A stretch of DNA of 64,000 nucleotides from Pseudomonas pisciculturae (GCF_015461805.1 NZ_JACVZE010000003.1:248001-312000); one strand, 5' to 3'; positions 16,307 through 26,229 are shown, counted from the stretch's first letter. The notes: generated from the letters alone by a model not told the origin. Numbers and translations are program-made.

Positions 16307-17584
16307 ATGAAAGACGCCACCATCGCACTGCACCACGGCTTCAAGTCGGACCCGACCACCAAAGCGGTCGCCGTGCCGATCTATCAGAACGTCGCCTTCG
16401 AATTCGATAACGCCCAGCACGGTGCCGACCTGTTCAACCTGGACGTGCCCGGCAATATCTATACGCGCATCATGAATCCCACCAACGATGTGCTGGAGCA
16501 GCGTATCGCCGCCCTTGAAGGCGGCATTGCAGCCCTGGCGGTGTCGGCGGGCAGCGCGGCGATCCATTACGCGATCCAGACGCTCACCCGCGCCGGTGAC
16601 AATATCGTCACCACGCCGCAGCTGTATGGTGGCACCTACACACTGTTTGCCCACCTGCTGCCAAGCTTTGGCGTTGATGTGCGCTTTGCCCGGGACGACT
16701 CCGCCGCGGCCATCGCCGAGCTGATCGACGACAACACCAAGCTGGTGTACTGCGAAAGCATCGGTAACCCGGCGGGCAATATCGTCGACCTGGAGGCCCT
16801 GGCCAACGTGGCCCACGCGCGCGGCGTGCCGCTGATGGTCGACAACACCGTAGCTACGCCGATCTTGTGCAAACCGATCCAATTCGGCGCCGATATCGTC
16901 GTGCACTCGGTGACCAAGTACATCGGCGGCCACGGCAACTCCCTGGGCGGCGTGATCGTCGACAGCGGCACCTTCCCGTGGGCCGATCACCCAGACAAAT
17001 TCCCCGGCCTCAACAACCCCGAGCCGGCCTATCACGGCGTGGTCTACACCGAAAAGTTCGGCCCTGCCGCGTTCATCGCTCGTGCCCGCACCGTACCACT
17101 GCGCAACACCGGCGCAGCGTTGGCCCCGATGAACGCCTTCCTGCTGCTACAGGGCCTGGAAACCTTGGCGCTGCGCATGGAGCGCCATACCGAGAACGCC
17201 TTGAAGGTCGCGCAGTTCCTACAAGGCCATGCCGATGTGAACTGGGTGAGTTACGCCGGCCTGCCGGAGCACCCTCACCACGCACTGGCGCAGAAGTACC
17301 TGCAAGGCAAACCTTCGGCGATCCTGTCGTTCGGCTTGAAAGGCGGATACCAGGCCGGTGTGCGTTTCTACGATGCGCTGCAAATTTTCAAGCGCCTGGT
17401 AAACATCGGCGACGCCAAGTCCCTGGCCTGTCACCCGGCATCCACCACCCATCGGCAGATGAACGAGCAGGAACAGGCCAAGGCGGGTGTTAAGCCGGAA
17501 ATGATTCGCCTGTCAGTCGGTATCGAGGCCATCGAAGACCTGATCGAGGATCTGCAACAGGCCCTGGGCTCAACTCAGCTCTGA
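16307..17584 (+). CDS. metY: O-acetylhomoserine (thiol)-lyase MetY
   Basis: A PLP enzyme making homocysteine from O-acetyl- or O-succinylhomoserine and sulfide (direct sulfhydrylation). I chose ATG 16307 (425 residues, MKDATIALHHGFKSDPTTKAV), the usual family start; the open frame extends 59 codons upstream but without homology-like sequence. The Schiff-base lysine is Lys204 in HSVTKYIGGHG; other PLP contacts include the SAGSAAIHY and NPAGN segments. The gene follows rlmJ as in P. aeruginosa. Its last 15 bases overlap the convergent DUF4123 gene, showing how tightly the type VI island abuts it. Confidence 0.95.
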   Translation: MKDATIALHHGFKSDPTTKAVAVPIYQNVAFEFDNAQHGADLFNLDVPGNIYTRIMNPTNDVLEQRIAALEGGIAALAVSAGSAAIHYAIQTLTRAGDNIVTTPQLYGGTYTLFAHLLPSFGVDVRFARDDSAAAIAELIDDNTKLVYCESIGNPAGNIVDLEALANVAHARGVPLMVDNTVATPILCKPIQFGADIVVHSVTKYIGGHGNSLGGVIVDSGTFPWADHPDKFPGLNNPEPAYHGVVYTEKFGPAAFIARARTVPLRNTGAALAPMNAFLLLQGLETLALRMERHTENALKVAQFLQGHADVNWVSYAGLPEHPHHALAQKYLQGKPSAILSFGLKGGYQAGVRFYDALQIFKRLVNIGDAKSLACHPASTTHRQMNEQEQAKAGVKPEMIRLSVGIEAIEDLIEDLQQALGSTQL

Positions 17585-18253
17585 GGCAAGATAGTCGACC
17601 AGCGCTTCATGGCTGACATCCGGGCTGCGCGCAAAATAGGCGACCTTGTGCTGCAAGGTCGCCGGGGTGAAGGCTGCTTGCAGATCGGGGCGTTGCTCTT
17701 CAAGCCATTGCAGCAAGTTGTCGATTAGGGTGTGTGGGGATTGCTCTGCCAGGTGCGCCAGCAACGGCGCGGGCACTCGCCACCAGGGGCTGGCTTGGGC
17801 GACAGTGATCGGGCCCGTCGAGACGCTCAATGACTGGCCGTTGATCAGATAGCGCACGAATACCGGCAATATCTCTGCGCCCGCTCGCTCAATGATCGGC
17901 AGAAACTGTTGGCCATCCCAAAAACGCAGAAACACGTCCTTGCCGTCGGGCAGGTACACCTTGGTCAAGCCTTGCAGGTGCCCAACCACAGTTTCCAGCG
18001 GGCAGGACGACACCGCCAGCCACCCCCAATCCAAAGCGTGAGTGGCGCCAGCCCAATTCATGAACGGGCTGCCCGGTTCGACGATACCCACACAGGGCAT
18101 CACCTCATCCCACCCCGCATAGGGCGTGCCCTCCCAGAGGGGATGCAGCGGCGCCCCAGCCGCCATCGCCCGCCAAGCCTCCAATGGTTTGGCGTCGCTG
18201 GCAGCGCCCAGCACGGCAAAGATCTGTTCACCCGCACGTAAAGGTTGCAACAT
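17570..18253 (-). CDS. DUF4123 protein, probable type VI effector adaptor/chaperone
   Basis: A 227-residue cytoplasmic protein downstream of vgrG. DUF4123 proteins (Tap/TEC) load effectors onto the cognate VgrG spike of the type VI secretion system. The start ATG (18253) has AAAGGA about ten bases upstream and leaves a 28-bp gap from vgrG; a longer frame starting at 18367 would run into vgrG and is unlikely. Family-like features are the segment AGWDEVMPCVGIVEPGSPFMNWA and the HLQGLTKVYLPDGKDVFLRFWD region (about residues 60-145). No effector or immunity gene follows; the next gene is convergent metY. Function is inferred from family and context. Confidence 0.8.
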   Translation of the reverse strand: MLQPLRAGEQIFAVLGAASDAKPLEAWRAMAAGAPLHPLWEGTPYAGWDEVMPCVGIVEPGSPFMNWAGATHALDWGWLAVSSCPLETVVGHLQGLTKVYLPDGKDVFLRFWDGQQFLPIIERAGAEILPVFVRYLINGQSLSVSTGPITVAQASPWWRVPAPLLAHLAEQSPHTLIDNLLQWLEEQRPDLQAAFTPATLQHKVAYFARSPDVSHEALVDYLASELS

Positions 18254-18281
18254 TTGCGTAAGGTCCTTTTTGAAGTAACCG

Positions 18282-20114
18282 TCAGGCGATGGCGCACTGA
18301 TTATTCTTGCAGCGCTCACACTCTTCACAAAAAGGCGCGCTGCGCTTGAGGGTGGCCATTTGCACACTGCTTAACGGAGCGAGCAACGCCTGCGTCAATC
18401 CCGGCTCCAAGGGCGCTGGCGCACTACCAAGGTCGATCGACACACTGCTGAAAATCCCGGCCGCAGAAATGGAGAGCGAGTGACCCCCGGCCTGAATCAT
18501 CACGCTGGCGCCCGCGTCAATCACCACGCTTTGCCCGGCGCCAATGTGAATGGCTTGCCCCGCCTTAACCCAACAGTCGTTCAACACGTCCTGCGTCCAG
18601 TTTCGTTGGGCGCGCAGGTAGATCTCCTCAGCGCCTTTGCGGTCCTCGATACGCAGCTCGTTGTAACCGCCACCACCGGGGCTGCTTTGACTGCGTAAAA
18701 TGCTTCGGGTCTTGTGCGCAGGCAGATCCAGGGGCGCGGGCGTTGCGGCATTGGGCAGGCAGCCAACCACCACTGGCATATCCATATCGCCGTTTACGAA
18801 GCCCACCAGTACTTCCATGCCGACCCGCGGGATCATCACTGCACCATAGCGATCATGCGCCCACCCGCTGGCCACCCGCAGCCAGCAGCTGGAGTGGTCG
18901 TTATGTTCCCCGTTGCGGTCCCAGGCCAGTTGCACTTTGACCCGACCGTATTCATCGCAGTGGATTTCACTGCCGGCAGGGCCGGTCACCACTGCGTTCT
19001 GATAGCCAGCAATGCTCGGGCGTGACTGATCAGGCAGGGGCGGACGGAAAATTACATCCCACGGCGTTGCTGTGAACTCATTGCGATAGCCCTGGCTAAA
19101 ATCCCCGCCCGCCAGGTCGGTCACCGCCTCCTCCAGCACTTGGGGTTGCTTGCCCTCGTGAGCGATCTGGGTCACCAGCCACAAGTCATTCAAGTCATCG
19201 CGTGGGTGGCCGCTCAATGTGAGGAAGCGACCACTGAGCAATGCGGGGTCATCACCACGGCCACGCGCAATCCGGTAACCGCTGCGGTGGCGCTCCAGAG
19301 CGCGCTGGGCGAGGTACTTGCCATGGGCACGGTCACTGAAATGGCCGGGGTACGCCTGCCCTTCAAGGCGGGGCAACTGCTCGCTGCACACCGCGCTCTC
19401 CAACGTCAGTTGGGGCTTGCGCAGATCGTAATCGCGCAGGCTCACAGCGCTCGTGCAGGTTTGCAGCTGCACCGCAAAACGCTTGATCGCCGGTGTGTCC
19501 GCGACCATGCCGGAGCCGGGGCTGTATGGGGTGGGCTGATCGATCTGGAGGAACACCGTCTGGTCATCACCAAACACCAGCAAATGCTGCTCGGGCGAGT
19601 GTTGAAAGTGAAAGTGAATACCCTGCTCGGCACACAACCGCTGAATGAAGGCCATGTCGGTCTCAGCAAACTGCACGCAATACTCGCGCTCCGGATAAGT
19701 ACCACTGAGGCGAAACTCAAAGCAGTCGCTCTGAACGCCCTGCCCCATCAGCACCTGCGCGACAATCTGAGGCACGGTCTTGTGTTGGAAAATACGCTGG
19801 TGACTGCTGTGATTCAGATACGCGAGCTGCGGCACAAGGCTTATCTGATAACGCGTCAAGCGTCGCCCCGAGTCACCTTGCGCCACTCGGTAGACCAGGC
19901 CGTGCACACCATGACCCCGATCATCGAAACTCAGATACACCTGGCGGTGTAGCAGGCCTTCCAGATCCAGACCCGGTTGCTCGCTGACCAGTTCAAGGTC
20001 AAAGCAATAGGGCTGGCTGAGCGCTTCTTCGCCCTTGAAACTGTAGACCTTGAGGTCGCTGGCAACCCCGTCCAGGGTCAGGTTGAAAGCACTGTGATTG
20101 GCAGGAGCGAACAT
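18282..20114 (-). CDS. vgrG: Type VI secretion spike protein VgrG (TssI)
   Basis: A 610-residue VgrG: gp27/gp44-like base (about 1-370), an OB-fold needle with EIHCDEYGRVKVQLAWDRNG and SSCWLRVASGWA, and a gp5-like beta-helix with repeated AGQSVVIDAGASVMIQAGG. This length has no added C-terminal enzymatic domain, so it should act as a carrier rather than an evolved effector. The last residues form a cysteine-rich tail (CEECERCKNNQC). Its adaptor lies 28 bp downstream. No tss structural genes are in the window, so it is an orphan vgrG dependent on a remote T6SS. Start ATG 20114; the ribosome binding site is weak. Confidence 0.92.
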   Translation of the reverse strand: MFAPANHSAFNLTLDGVASDLKVYSFKGEEALSQPYCFDLELVSEQPGLDLEGLLHRQVYLSFDDRGHGVHGLVYRVAQGDSGRRLTRYQISLVPQLAYLNHSSHQRIFQHKTVPQIVAQVLMGQGVQSDCFEFRLSGTYPEREYCVQFAETDMAFIQRLCAEQGIHFHFQHSPEQHLLVFGDDQTVFLQIDQPTPYSPGSGMVADTPAIKRFAVQLQTCTSAVSLRDYDLRKPQLTLESAVCSEQLPRLEGQAYPGHFSDRAHGKYLAQRALERHRSGYRIARGRGDDPALLSGRFLTLSGHPRDDLNDLWLVTQIAHEGKQPQVLEEAVTDLAGGDFSQGYRNEFTATPWDVIFRPPLPDQSRPSIAGYQNAVVTGPAGSEIHCDEYGRVKVQLAWDRNGEHNDHSSCWLRVASGWAHDRYGAVMIPRVGMEVLVGFVNGDMDMPVVVGCLPNAATPAPLDLPAHKTRSILRSQSSPGGGGYNELRIEDRKGAEEIYLRAQRNWTQDVLNDCWVKAGQAIHIGAGQSVVIDAGASVMIQAGGHSLSISAAGIFSSVSIDLGSAPAPLEPGLTQALLAPLSSVQMATLKRSAPFCEECERCKNNQCAIA

Positions 20115-20248
20115 CCGGTGTTTCTCTGCGAGGGGTAGAAGGCAGATTCTGCATCACTGTTGCGCCCTGCTGAGCACTGCCCGGTCAAATCAGTAAAAGC
20201 CTACACACGGGTGTCTGAATCTTCTTCAAGCGCTCTCAAATCACAGGC

Positions 20249-20287
20249 AAAAAAAGACCCGCCATCCGTAGGACGCGGGCCTTTTTT
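20249..20287. terminator. Bidirectional terminator between putP and vgrG
   Basis: GC-rich imperfect hairpin: CCCGCC/GGACGCGGG-type stem around CATCCGTAG, flanked by seven A on the left (20249-20255) and six T on the right (20282-20287). On the minus strand it follows putP by about 30 bp and ends in a T-run, as expected for the putP terminator. The rest of 20115-20317 shows nothing further. Confidence 0.8.
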
Positions 20288-20317
20288 CAATTCAACGAGC
20301 GCATAACGCCCGACGAA

Positions 20318-21802
20318 TCACTTGTTGAGGTTGTAGTCTTTTTCCGCCGCATCAAAACGCTCGACCATACCGGCAGTCGGGGCGCCCATCTTGCTCACGA
20401 AGAAAATCGCGAGGCTGGCGAAGATGAAGCCAGGGATGATTTCGTACAGGCCGAGCAGTTCGAAGTGTTTCCACACGATCACAGTGATCGCGCCCACCAG
20501 GATGCCAGCCAGTGCGCCGTTGCGAGTCATGCCTTTCCAGATCACCGAGATCAGCACTACAGGGCCAAACGCAGCGCCGAAACCGGCCCAGGCGTAGCTC
20601 ACCAGGCCCAGTACGCGGTTTTCCGGGTTGGCCGCCATGGCGATGGCGATCAACGCAACCAGCAGCACCATCAGACGACCGACCCATACCAGTTCAACCT
20701 GGGAGGCGTTTTTGCGCAGGAAGGTTTTGTAGAAGTCTTCGGTCAGGGCACTGGAGCACACCAGCAGTTGGCAGCTCAGGGTACTCATTACCGCCGCCAG
20801 GATGGCCGACAGCAGCACACCAGCGATCCATGGGTTGAACAACAGCTTGGCCAGCTCGATGAACACACGCTCGTGGTTCTCGGTCACTGGGCCGGCCACT
20901 TCCGGGTGCGCCGAGAAGTAGGCGATACCGAAGAAGCCTACCGCTACGGTGCCGCCCAGGCACAGGATCATCCAGGTCATGGAGATGCGACGCGCCTTGG
21001 CAATCGACTTCACCGAATCCGCCGCCATGAAGCGCGCGAGGATGTGCGGCTGGCCGAAGTAACCCAGGCCCCAACCCATCAGCGAGATGATGCCGATGAA
21101 GGTGGTGTTTTTCAGCATGTTGAAGTTGTCAGGGTTCTTGGCTTCGATGGCCAGGAAGGTGGTGTCGACGCCACCGGTGGCCAGCAGCACGATGATTGGC
21201 GTCAGGATCAACGCAAAGATCATCAAGGTGGCTTGTACGGTATCGGTCCAGCTCACTGCCAGGAAACCACCGACGAAGGTGTAGGCAATAGTCGCTGCAG
21301 CACCGGCCCACAGTGCAGTCTCGTAAGACATGCCGAAGGTGCTTTCGAACAGGCGGGCACCGGCTACGATGCCGGACGCGCAGTAAATAGTGAAGAACAC
21401 CAGGATCACGACAGCGGAGATGATCCGCAGCAGCCCGCTTTTATCTTCGAAACGGCTGGAGAAGTAGTCCGGCAGGGTCAGGGCGTCGCCGTTGTGTTCG
21501 GTCTGCACCCGCAGGCGACCGGCCACGAACAGCCAGTTGAGGTAGGCACCGACGATCAGGCCGATGGCGATCCAGCTTTCCGACAGGCCGGACATGTAGA
21601 TCGCGCCCGGCAAACCCATCAACAACCAGCCGCTCATATCGGAAGCGCCGGCCGACAACGCCGTGACCACGCTACCGAGGCTACGACCGCCCAGGATGTA
21701 ATCGGAAAGGTTGTTGGTGGAGCGATAGGCCATAAAGCCGATCAGCACCATTGCTGCGATGTAGATCACGAACGTGATCAGGGTTGGATTACTAACGCTC
21801 AT
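20318..21802 (-). CDS. putP: Sodium/proline symporter PutP
   Basis: Imports proline with Na+ across the inner membrane (SSS family, about 13 transmembrane segments). The 494-residue protein starts MSVSNPTLITFVIYIAAMVLIG and includes the PutP signatures GGRSLGSVVTALSAGASDMSG (Na+/proline site, about residues 38-58) and LSAILAAVMSTLSCQLLVCSSAL. Length is normal. It diverges from putA over 460 bp containing six PutA-type operators, the standard arrangement in which PutA represses both genes without proline. Confidence 0.97.
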   Translation of the reverse strand: MSVSNPTLITFVIYIAAMVLIGFMAYRSTNNLSDYILGGRSLGSVVTALSAGASDMSGWLLMGLPGAIYMSGLSESWIAIGLIVGAYLNWLFVAGRLRVQTEHNGDALTLPDYFSSRFEDKSGLLRIISAVVILVFFTIYCASGIVAGARLFESTFGMSYETALWAGAAATIAYTFVGGFLAVSWTDTVQATLMIFALILTPIIVLLATGGVDTTFLAIEAKNPDNFNMLKNTTFIGIISLMGWGLGYFGQPHILARFMAADSVKSIAKARRISMTWMILCLGGTVAVGFFGIAYFSAHPEVAGPVTENHERVFIELAKLLFNPWIAGVLLSAILAAVMSTLSCQLLVCSSALTEDFYKTFLRKNASQVELVWVGRLMVLLVALIAIAMAANPENRVLGLVSYAWAGFGAAFGPVVLISVIWKGMTRNGALAGILVGAITVIVWKHFELLGLYEIIPGFIFASLAIFFVSKMGAPTAGMVERFDAAEKDYNLNK

Positions 21803-21951
21803 ATGAGTGACGCCCTGGCTTTGTTTTTATGTAGCGGCGGTCTGTCAGACGGCCACCCACTGCAAGTAGGTAGACGTAACTGCGTGCCGCGCATTTATGA
21901 CTGACGTTTCCCCAGGAAAGCCGTCAGCCGATGAACCGAACCTTTAAGGTG

Positions 21952-22190
21952 GTTGCACCTTGGCCGCGAATGCTATTCAACAAAGCAAATAAGGTGCAAC
22001 CAGTTTCTTGCGAATAAGTTGCACCCGGATATGAATTCCGCAAAACACCGTGTTTTTGCTCCTTTTCGGAGCAAGAACAGCCGATCTCAGAAGCAAATGC
22101 ACCAAGCTGAAGCGGATTCCGTCGAGGGCGGTTTCAATTCCTGCAACCGTTAGAAAATTTCATGGATAAAAAGGGTTGCACCCGGTTGCA
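21952..22190. promoter_or_regulatory. put operator region: six PutA-type GTTGCA sites
   Basis: Exact GTTGCA (or complement TGCAAC) occurs at 21952-21957, 21995-22000 (complement), 22018-22023, 22142-22147 (complement), 22175-22180 and 22185-22190; most extend to GGTTGCACC-like forms. In E. coli the ribbon-helix-helix domain of PutA binds GTTGCA sites in the putA-putP control region (established). The two clusters, near putP and near putA, suggest repression of both divergent promoters. The rest of 21803-22262 shows no gene. Confidence 0.8.
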
Positions 22191-22262
22191 CCTCTTGATG
22201 GGCGAAGCTAATCTTGCCGCCAGCTGATGCCACTCGGTAGTGGCACCCATGAGGATAAGAAA

Positions 22263-25200
22263 ATGGCTACGACCACCCTTGGGGTCAAACTCGACGACCC
22301 GACCCGCGAACGCCTCAAGGCCGCCGCGACCTCCATTGATCGCACGCCGCACTGGCTGATCAAGCAGGCGATTTTCAATTACCTGGAGAAGTTGGAGGGT
22401 GGTGCAACCCTGACCGAACTCAATGGCCTGAGCAGCAGTGGCACTGACGACGCTGGCGAAGTCCAGACCGACCATGCCCACCAGTGCTTCCTGGAGTTCG
22501 CCGAGAGCATCCTGCCGCAATCGGTATTGCGTGCCTCGATCACCGCCGCTTACCGCCGCCCTGAGCCGGAAGTGGTGCCGATGCTGATCGAACAGGCTCG
22601 CCTGCCGGCCCCGATGGCCGAAGCCACCAACAAGCTGGCCGCCTCGATTGCCGAAAAACTGCGTAACCAGAAGAGTGCTGGCGGCCGTGCCGGTATTGTT
22701 CAGGGCCTGCTGCAAGAATTTTCGCTGTCGTCCCAGGAAGGCGTAGCGCTGATGTGCCTGGCAGAAGCGCTGCTGCGCATCCCGGACAAAGGCACTCGCG
22801 ACGCGCTGATCCGTGACAAGATCAGCACCGGCAACTGGCAGCCGCACCTGGGCAACAGCCCGTCGCTGTTCGTCAACGCCGCCACTTGGGGCCTGCTGCT
22901 GACCGGCAAACTGGTCGCCACCCATAACGAAGCCGGCCTGACTTCGTCCCTGAGCCGCATCATCGGTAAGAGCGGCGAGCCGATGATCCGCAAGGGCGTC
23001 GACATGGCCATGCGCCTGATGGGCGAGCAGTTCGTCACCGGCGAAACCATCGCCGAAGCCCTGGCCAACGCGAGCAAGTTCGAAGCCAAGGGCTTCCGTT
23101 ACTCCTACGACATGCTCGGTGAAGCCGCCCTCACCGAACACGATGCCCAGAAGTACCTGGCCTCGTACGAACAAGCCATTCACTCCATCGGCAAAGCCTC
23201 TCACGGCCGTGGGATTTATGAAGGCCCGGGCATCTCCATCAAGCTCTCGGCACTGCACCCGCGTTACAGCCGTGCGCAGTACGAGCGTGTGATGGACGAG
23301 CTGTACCCGCGCCTGCTGTCCCTGACCCTGCTGGCCAAGCAATACGACATTGGCCTGAACATCGACGCCGAAGAGGCCGACCGCCTTGAGCTGTCGCTGG
23401 ATCTGCTGGAGCGCCTGTGCTTCGAGCCGCAACTGACCGGCTGGAACGGCATCGGTTTCGTGATCCAGGCTTACCAGAAGCGTTGCCCGTATGTGATCGA
23501 CTACGTCATCGACCTGGCGCGCCGCAGCCGCCATCGCCTGATGATCCGCCTGGTAAAAGGCGCGTACTGGGACAGCGAGATCAAGCGCGCCCAGGTCGAA
23601 GGCCTGGAAGGCTACCCGGTGTACACCCGCAAGGTGTACACCGACGTTTCCTACATCGCCTGCGCACGCAAACTGCTGTCGGTGCCGGAAGTCATCTACC
23701 CGCAGTTCGCTACGCACAACGCCCATACCCTGTCGGCCATCTACCATATCGCCGGTCAGAACTATTACCCCGGCCAGTACGAGTTCCAATGCCTGCACGG
23801 CATGGGTGAGCCGCTGTACGAACAAGTTGTAGGCAAGGTTTCCGAAGGTAAGCTGAACCGTCCGTGCCGTGTGTACGCACCGGTTGGCACCCACGAAACA
23901 CTGCTGGCCTACCTGGTACGTCGACTGCTGGAAAACGGCGCGAATACCTCGTTCGTCAACCGCATTGCCGACCAGTCCATTTCCATTCAGGAGCTGGTGG
24001 CCGACCCAGTAGCCAGCATCGAGCAAATGGCTACGCAGGAAGGCGGTTTCGGCCTGCCGCACCCGCGCATCCCCTTGCCGCGTGACCTGTACGGCAGCGA
24101 GCGCGCCAACTCGGCGGGTATCGACCTGGCCAACGAACACCGCCTGGCGTCGTTGTCATGCGCCCTGCTGGCCACGGCCCACAACAACTGGAAGGCCGCG
24201 CCGATGCTGGGTTGCGCCTCCAGCGAACAGCCGGCGGCACCGGTACTGAACCCGTCCGATCTGCGTGACGTGGTCGGCCATGTGCAAGAAGCCACTGTCG
24301 AAGACGTCGACAACGCCATCCAGTGCGCTATCAGCGCCGGCCCGATCTGGCAGGCTACCCCGCCCGCCGAACGCGCTGCGATCCTGGAACGTGCTGCCGA
24401 CCTGATGGAAGGCGAGATACAGCCGCTGATGGGCCTGCTGGCTCGCGAAGCCGGCAAGACCTTCGCCAACGCCATCGCCGAAGTGCGTGAAGCCGTGGAC
24501 TTCCTGCGTTACTACGCGGTGCAGGCGCGCAATGACTTCACCAACGACGCCCACCGCCCACTGGGCCCGGTGGTGTGCATCAGCCCATGGAACTTCCCGC
24601 TGGCGATTTTCAGCGGCCAAGTCGCTGCTGCATTGGCCGCCGGCAACCCGGTACTGGCCAAGCCTGCCGAGCAAACCCCGCTGGTGGCCGCGCAAGCCGT
24701 GCGCATCCTGCTGGAAGCCGGTATTCCGGAAGGCGTGCTGCAACTGCTGCCGGGCCAGGGCGAAACCGTAGGTGCGCGCCTTGTAGGCGATGATCGCGTC
24801 AAAGGCGTGATGTTCACCGGCTCCACCGAAGTGGCGCGCCTGCTGCAACGCAACGTCGCTGGTCGCCTGGATGCCCAGGGCCGTCCAATCCCGCTGATCG
24901 CCGAAACGGGCGGCCAGAACGCGATGATCGTTGACTCTTCGGCGCTGACCGAGCAAGTCGTGATCGACGTGGTGTCCTCGGCCTTTGACAGTGCCGGCCA
25001 ACGTTGCTCGGCCCTGCGTGTACTGTGCCTGCAGGAAGATTCGGCAGACCGCGTCATCGAAATGCTCAAGGGCGCCATGGCGGAATGCCGTCTCGGCAAT
25101 CCGGAGCGCCTGTCGGTCGACATTGGCCCGGTGATCGACGCCGAAGCCAAGGCTGGCATCGAGAAGCACATCCAGGCCATGCGCGACAAAGGTCGCAACG

Positions 25201-26216
25201 TTTACCAAGTGGCGATTGCCGACGGCGAAGAAATCAAGCGCGGCACCTTCGTGATGCCAACCCTGATCGAGCTGGAAAGCTTCGACGAGCTGCAACGGGA
25301 GATCTTCGGCCCAGTGCTGCACGTGGTGCGCTACAAGCGTAAAGAAATCGACCAGTTGATCGGCCAGATCAACGCGTCGGGCTATGGCCTGACCCTGGGC
25401 GTGCACACCCGCATCGACGAGACCATTGCCAAGGTGATCGACAACGTCAATGCCGGTAACGTCTATGTGAACCGCAACATCGTCGGCGCAGTCGTTGGCG
25501 TGCAACCGTTTGGCGGCGAAGGCCTGTCGGGTACTGGCCCGAAAGCCGGTGGCCCGCTGTACCTGTACCGCTTGCTGTCGACCCGCCCTACGGATGCCAT
25601 CGAGCAATCCTTCGTACGCGGCGACGCTTTGTCTGCACCGGACGTGCGTCTGCGCGATGCCATGAGCCAACCGCTGACCGCCCTTAAAACCTGGGCCGAC
25701 AGCAATAAGTTCAGCGACCTGAGCGCCCTGTGCAGCCAGTTCGCATCGCAATCGCAAAGCGGTATCACCCGCCAACTGGCTGGCCCGACTGGCGAGCGCA
25801 ACAGCTACGCCATCCTGCCTCGCGAGCACGTGCTGTGCCTGGCGGAAGTGGAAGGCGACCTGCTGACCCAACTGGCCGCTGTGCTGGCGGTAGGCGGTTC
25901 GGCGGTATGGCCTGAAACTGACCTGACCAAAGCCTTGTTCCCACGCCTGCCTAAAGAGATTCAGGCGAAGATCAAGCGCGTGGCCGACTGGACCAAGGAC
26001 GAGGTGGTATTCGACGCGGTCCTGCATCACGGTGATTCCGATCAGTTGCGTGCGGTGTGCCAACAAGTGGCGCAGCGTGGTGGTGCGATTGTTGGGGTGC
26101 ATGGTCTGTCGCAAGGTGAGACGGCGATTGCGCTGGAGCGTCTGGTGATTGAGCGGGCGTTGAGCGTTAACACCGCGGCAGCCGGCGGTAACGCCAGCTT
26201 GATGACGATCGGCTAA
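22263..26216 (+). CDS. putA: Trifunctional PutA: transcriptional repressor / proline dehydrogenase / P5C dehydrogenase
   Basis: Oxidises proline to glutamate in two channelled steps and represses the put genes when proline is absent. It has 1317 residues from ATG 22263 (GAGGATAAGAAA upstream). N-terminal ribbon-helix-helix TTTLGVKLDDPTRERLKAAA (about 3-47), FAD proline dehydrogenase barrel (about 260-560, with KLSALHPRYS and the catalytic-end NAHTLSAI), then aldehyde dehydrogenase (about 640-1110; Glu near 880 in AETGGQNAM, Cys near 915 in GQRCSALR), and the C-terminal flap domain found in long PutAs. The presence of the DNA-binding domain agrees with the operator sites seen upstream. Confidence 0.98.
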   Translation: MATTTLGVKLDDPTRERLKAAATSIDRTPHWLIKQAIFNYLEKLEGGATLTELNGLSSSGTDDAGEVQTDHAHQCFLEFAESILPQSVLRASITAAYRRPEPEVVPMLIEQARLPAPMAEATNKLAASIAEKLRNQKSAGGRAGIVQGLLQEFSLSSQEGVALMCLAEALLRIPDKGTRDALIRDKISTGNWQPHLGNSPSLFVNAATWGLLLTGKLVATHNEAGLTSSLSRIIGKSGEPMIRKGVDMAMRLMGEQFVTGETIAEALANASKFEAKGFRYSYDMLGEAALTEHDAQKYLASYEQAIHSIGKASHGRGIYEGPGISIKLSALHPRYSRAQYERVMDELYPRLLSLTLLAKQYDIGLNIDAEEADRLELSLDLLERLCFEPQLTGWNGIGFVIQAYQKRCPYVIDYVIDLARRSRHRLMIRLVKGAYWDSEIKRAQVEGLEGYPVYTRKVYTDVSYIACARKLLSVPEVIYPQFATHNAHTLSAIYHIAGQNYYPGQYEFQCLHGMGEPLYEQVVGKVSEGKLNRPCRVYAPVGTHETLLAYLVRRLLENGANTSFVNRIADQSISIQELVADPVASIEQMATQEGGFGLPHPRIPLPRDLYGSERANSAGIDLANEHRLASLSCALLATAHNNWKAAPMLGCASSEQPAAPVLNPSDLRDVVGHVQEATVEDVDNAIQCAISAGPIWQATPPAERAAILERAADLMEGEIQPLMGLLAREAGKTFANAIAEVREAVDFLRYYAVQARNDFTNDAHRPLGPVVCISPWNFPLAIFSGQVAAALAAGNPVLAKPAEQTPLVAAQAVRILLEAGIPEGVLQLLPGQGETVGARLVGDDRVKGVMFTGSTEVARLLQRNVAGRLDAQGRPIPLIAETGGQNAMIVDSSALTEQVVIDVVSSAFDSAGQRCSALRVLCLQEDSADRVIEMLKGAMAECRLGNPERLSVDIGPVIDAEAKAGIEKHIQAMRDKGRNVYQVAIADGEEIKRGTFVMPTLIELESFDELQREIFGPVLHVVRYKRKEIDQLIGQINASGYGLTLGVHTRIDETIAKVIDNVNAGNVYVNRNIVGAVVGVQPFGGEGLSGTGPKAGGPLYLYRLLSTRPTDAIEQSFVRGDALSAPDVRLRDAMSQPLTALKTWADSNKFSDLSALCSQFASQSQSGITRQLAGPTGERNSYAILPREHVLCLAEVEGDLLTQLAAVLAVGGSAVWPETDLTKALFPRLPKEIQAKIKRVADWTKDEVVFDAVLHHGDSDQLRAVCQQVAQRGGAIVGVHGLSQGETAIALERLVIERALSVNTAAAGGNASLMTIG

Positions 26217-26229
26217 ACGCTGTAACCCC

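Noticed and set aside
17570..18367. Longer start for the DUF4123 protein at 18367
   Set aside because: It would overlap the vgrG 3' end by 86 bases and lacks family-like sequence; ATG 18253 has a good ribosome binding site.
22134..24140. 668-codon frame antisense to putA, and a similar 738-codon one at 24156-26372
   Set aside because: Antisense shadows of putA caused by strong third-position GC; no recognisable domains.
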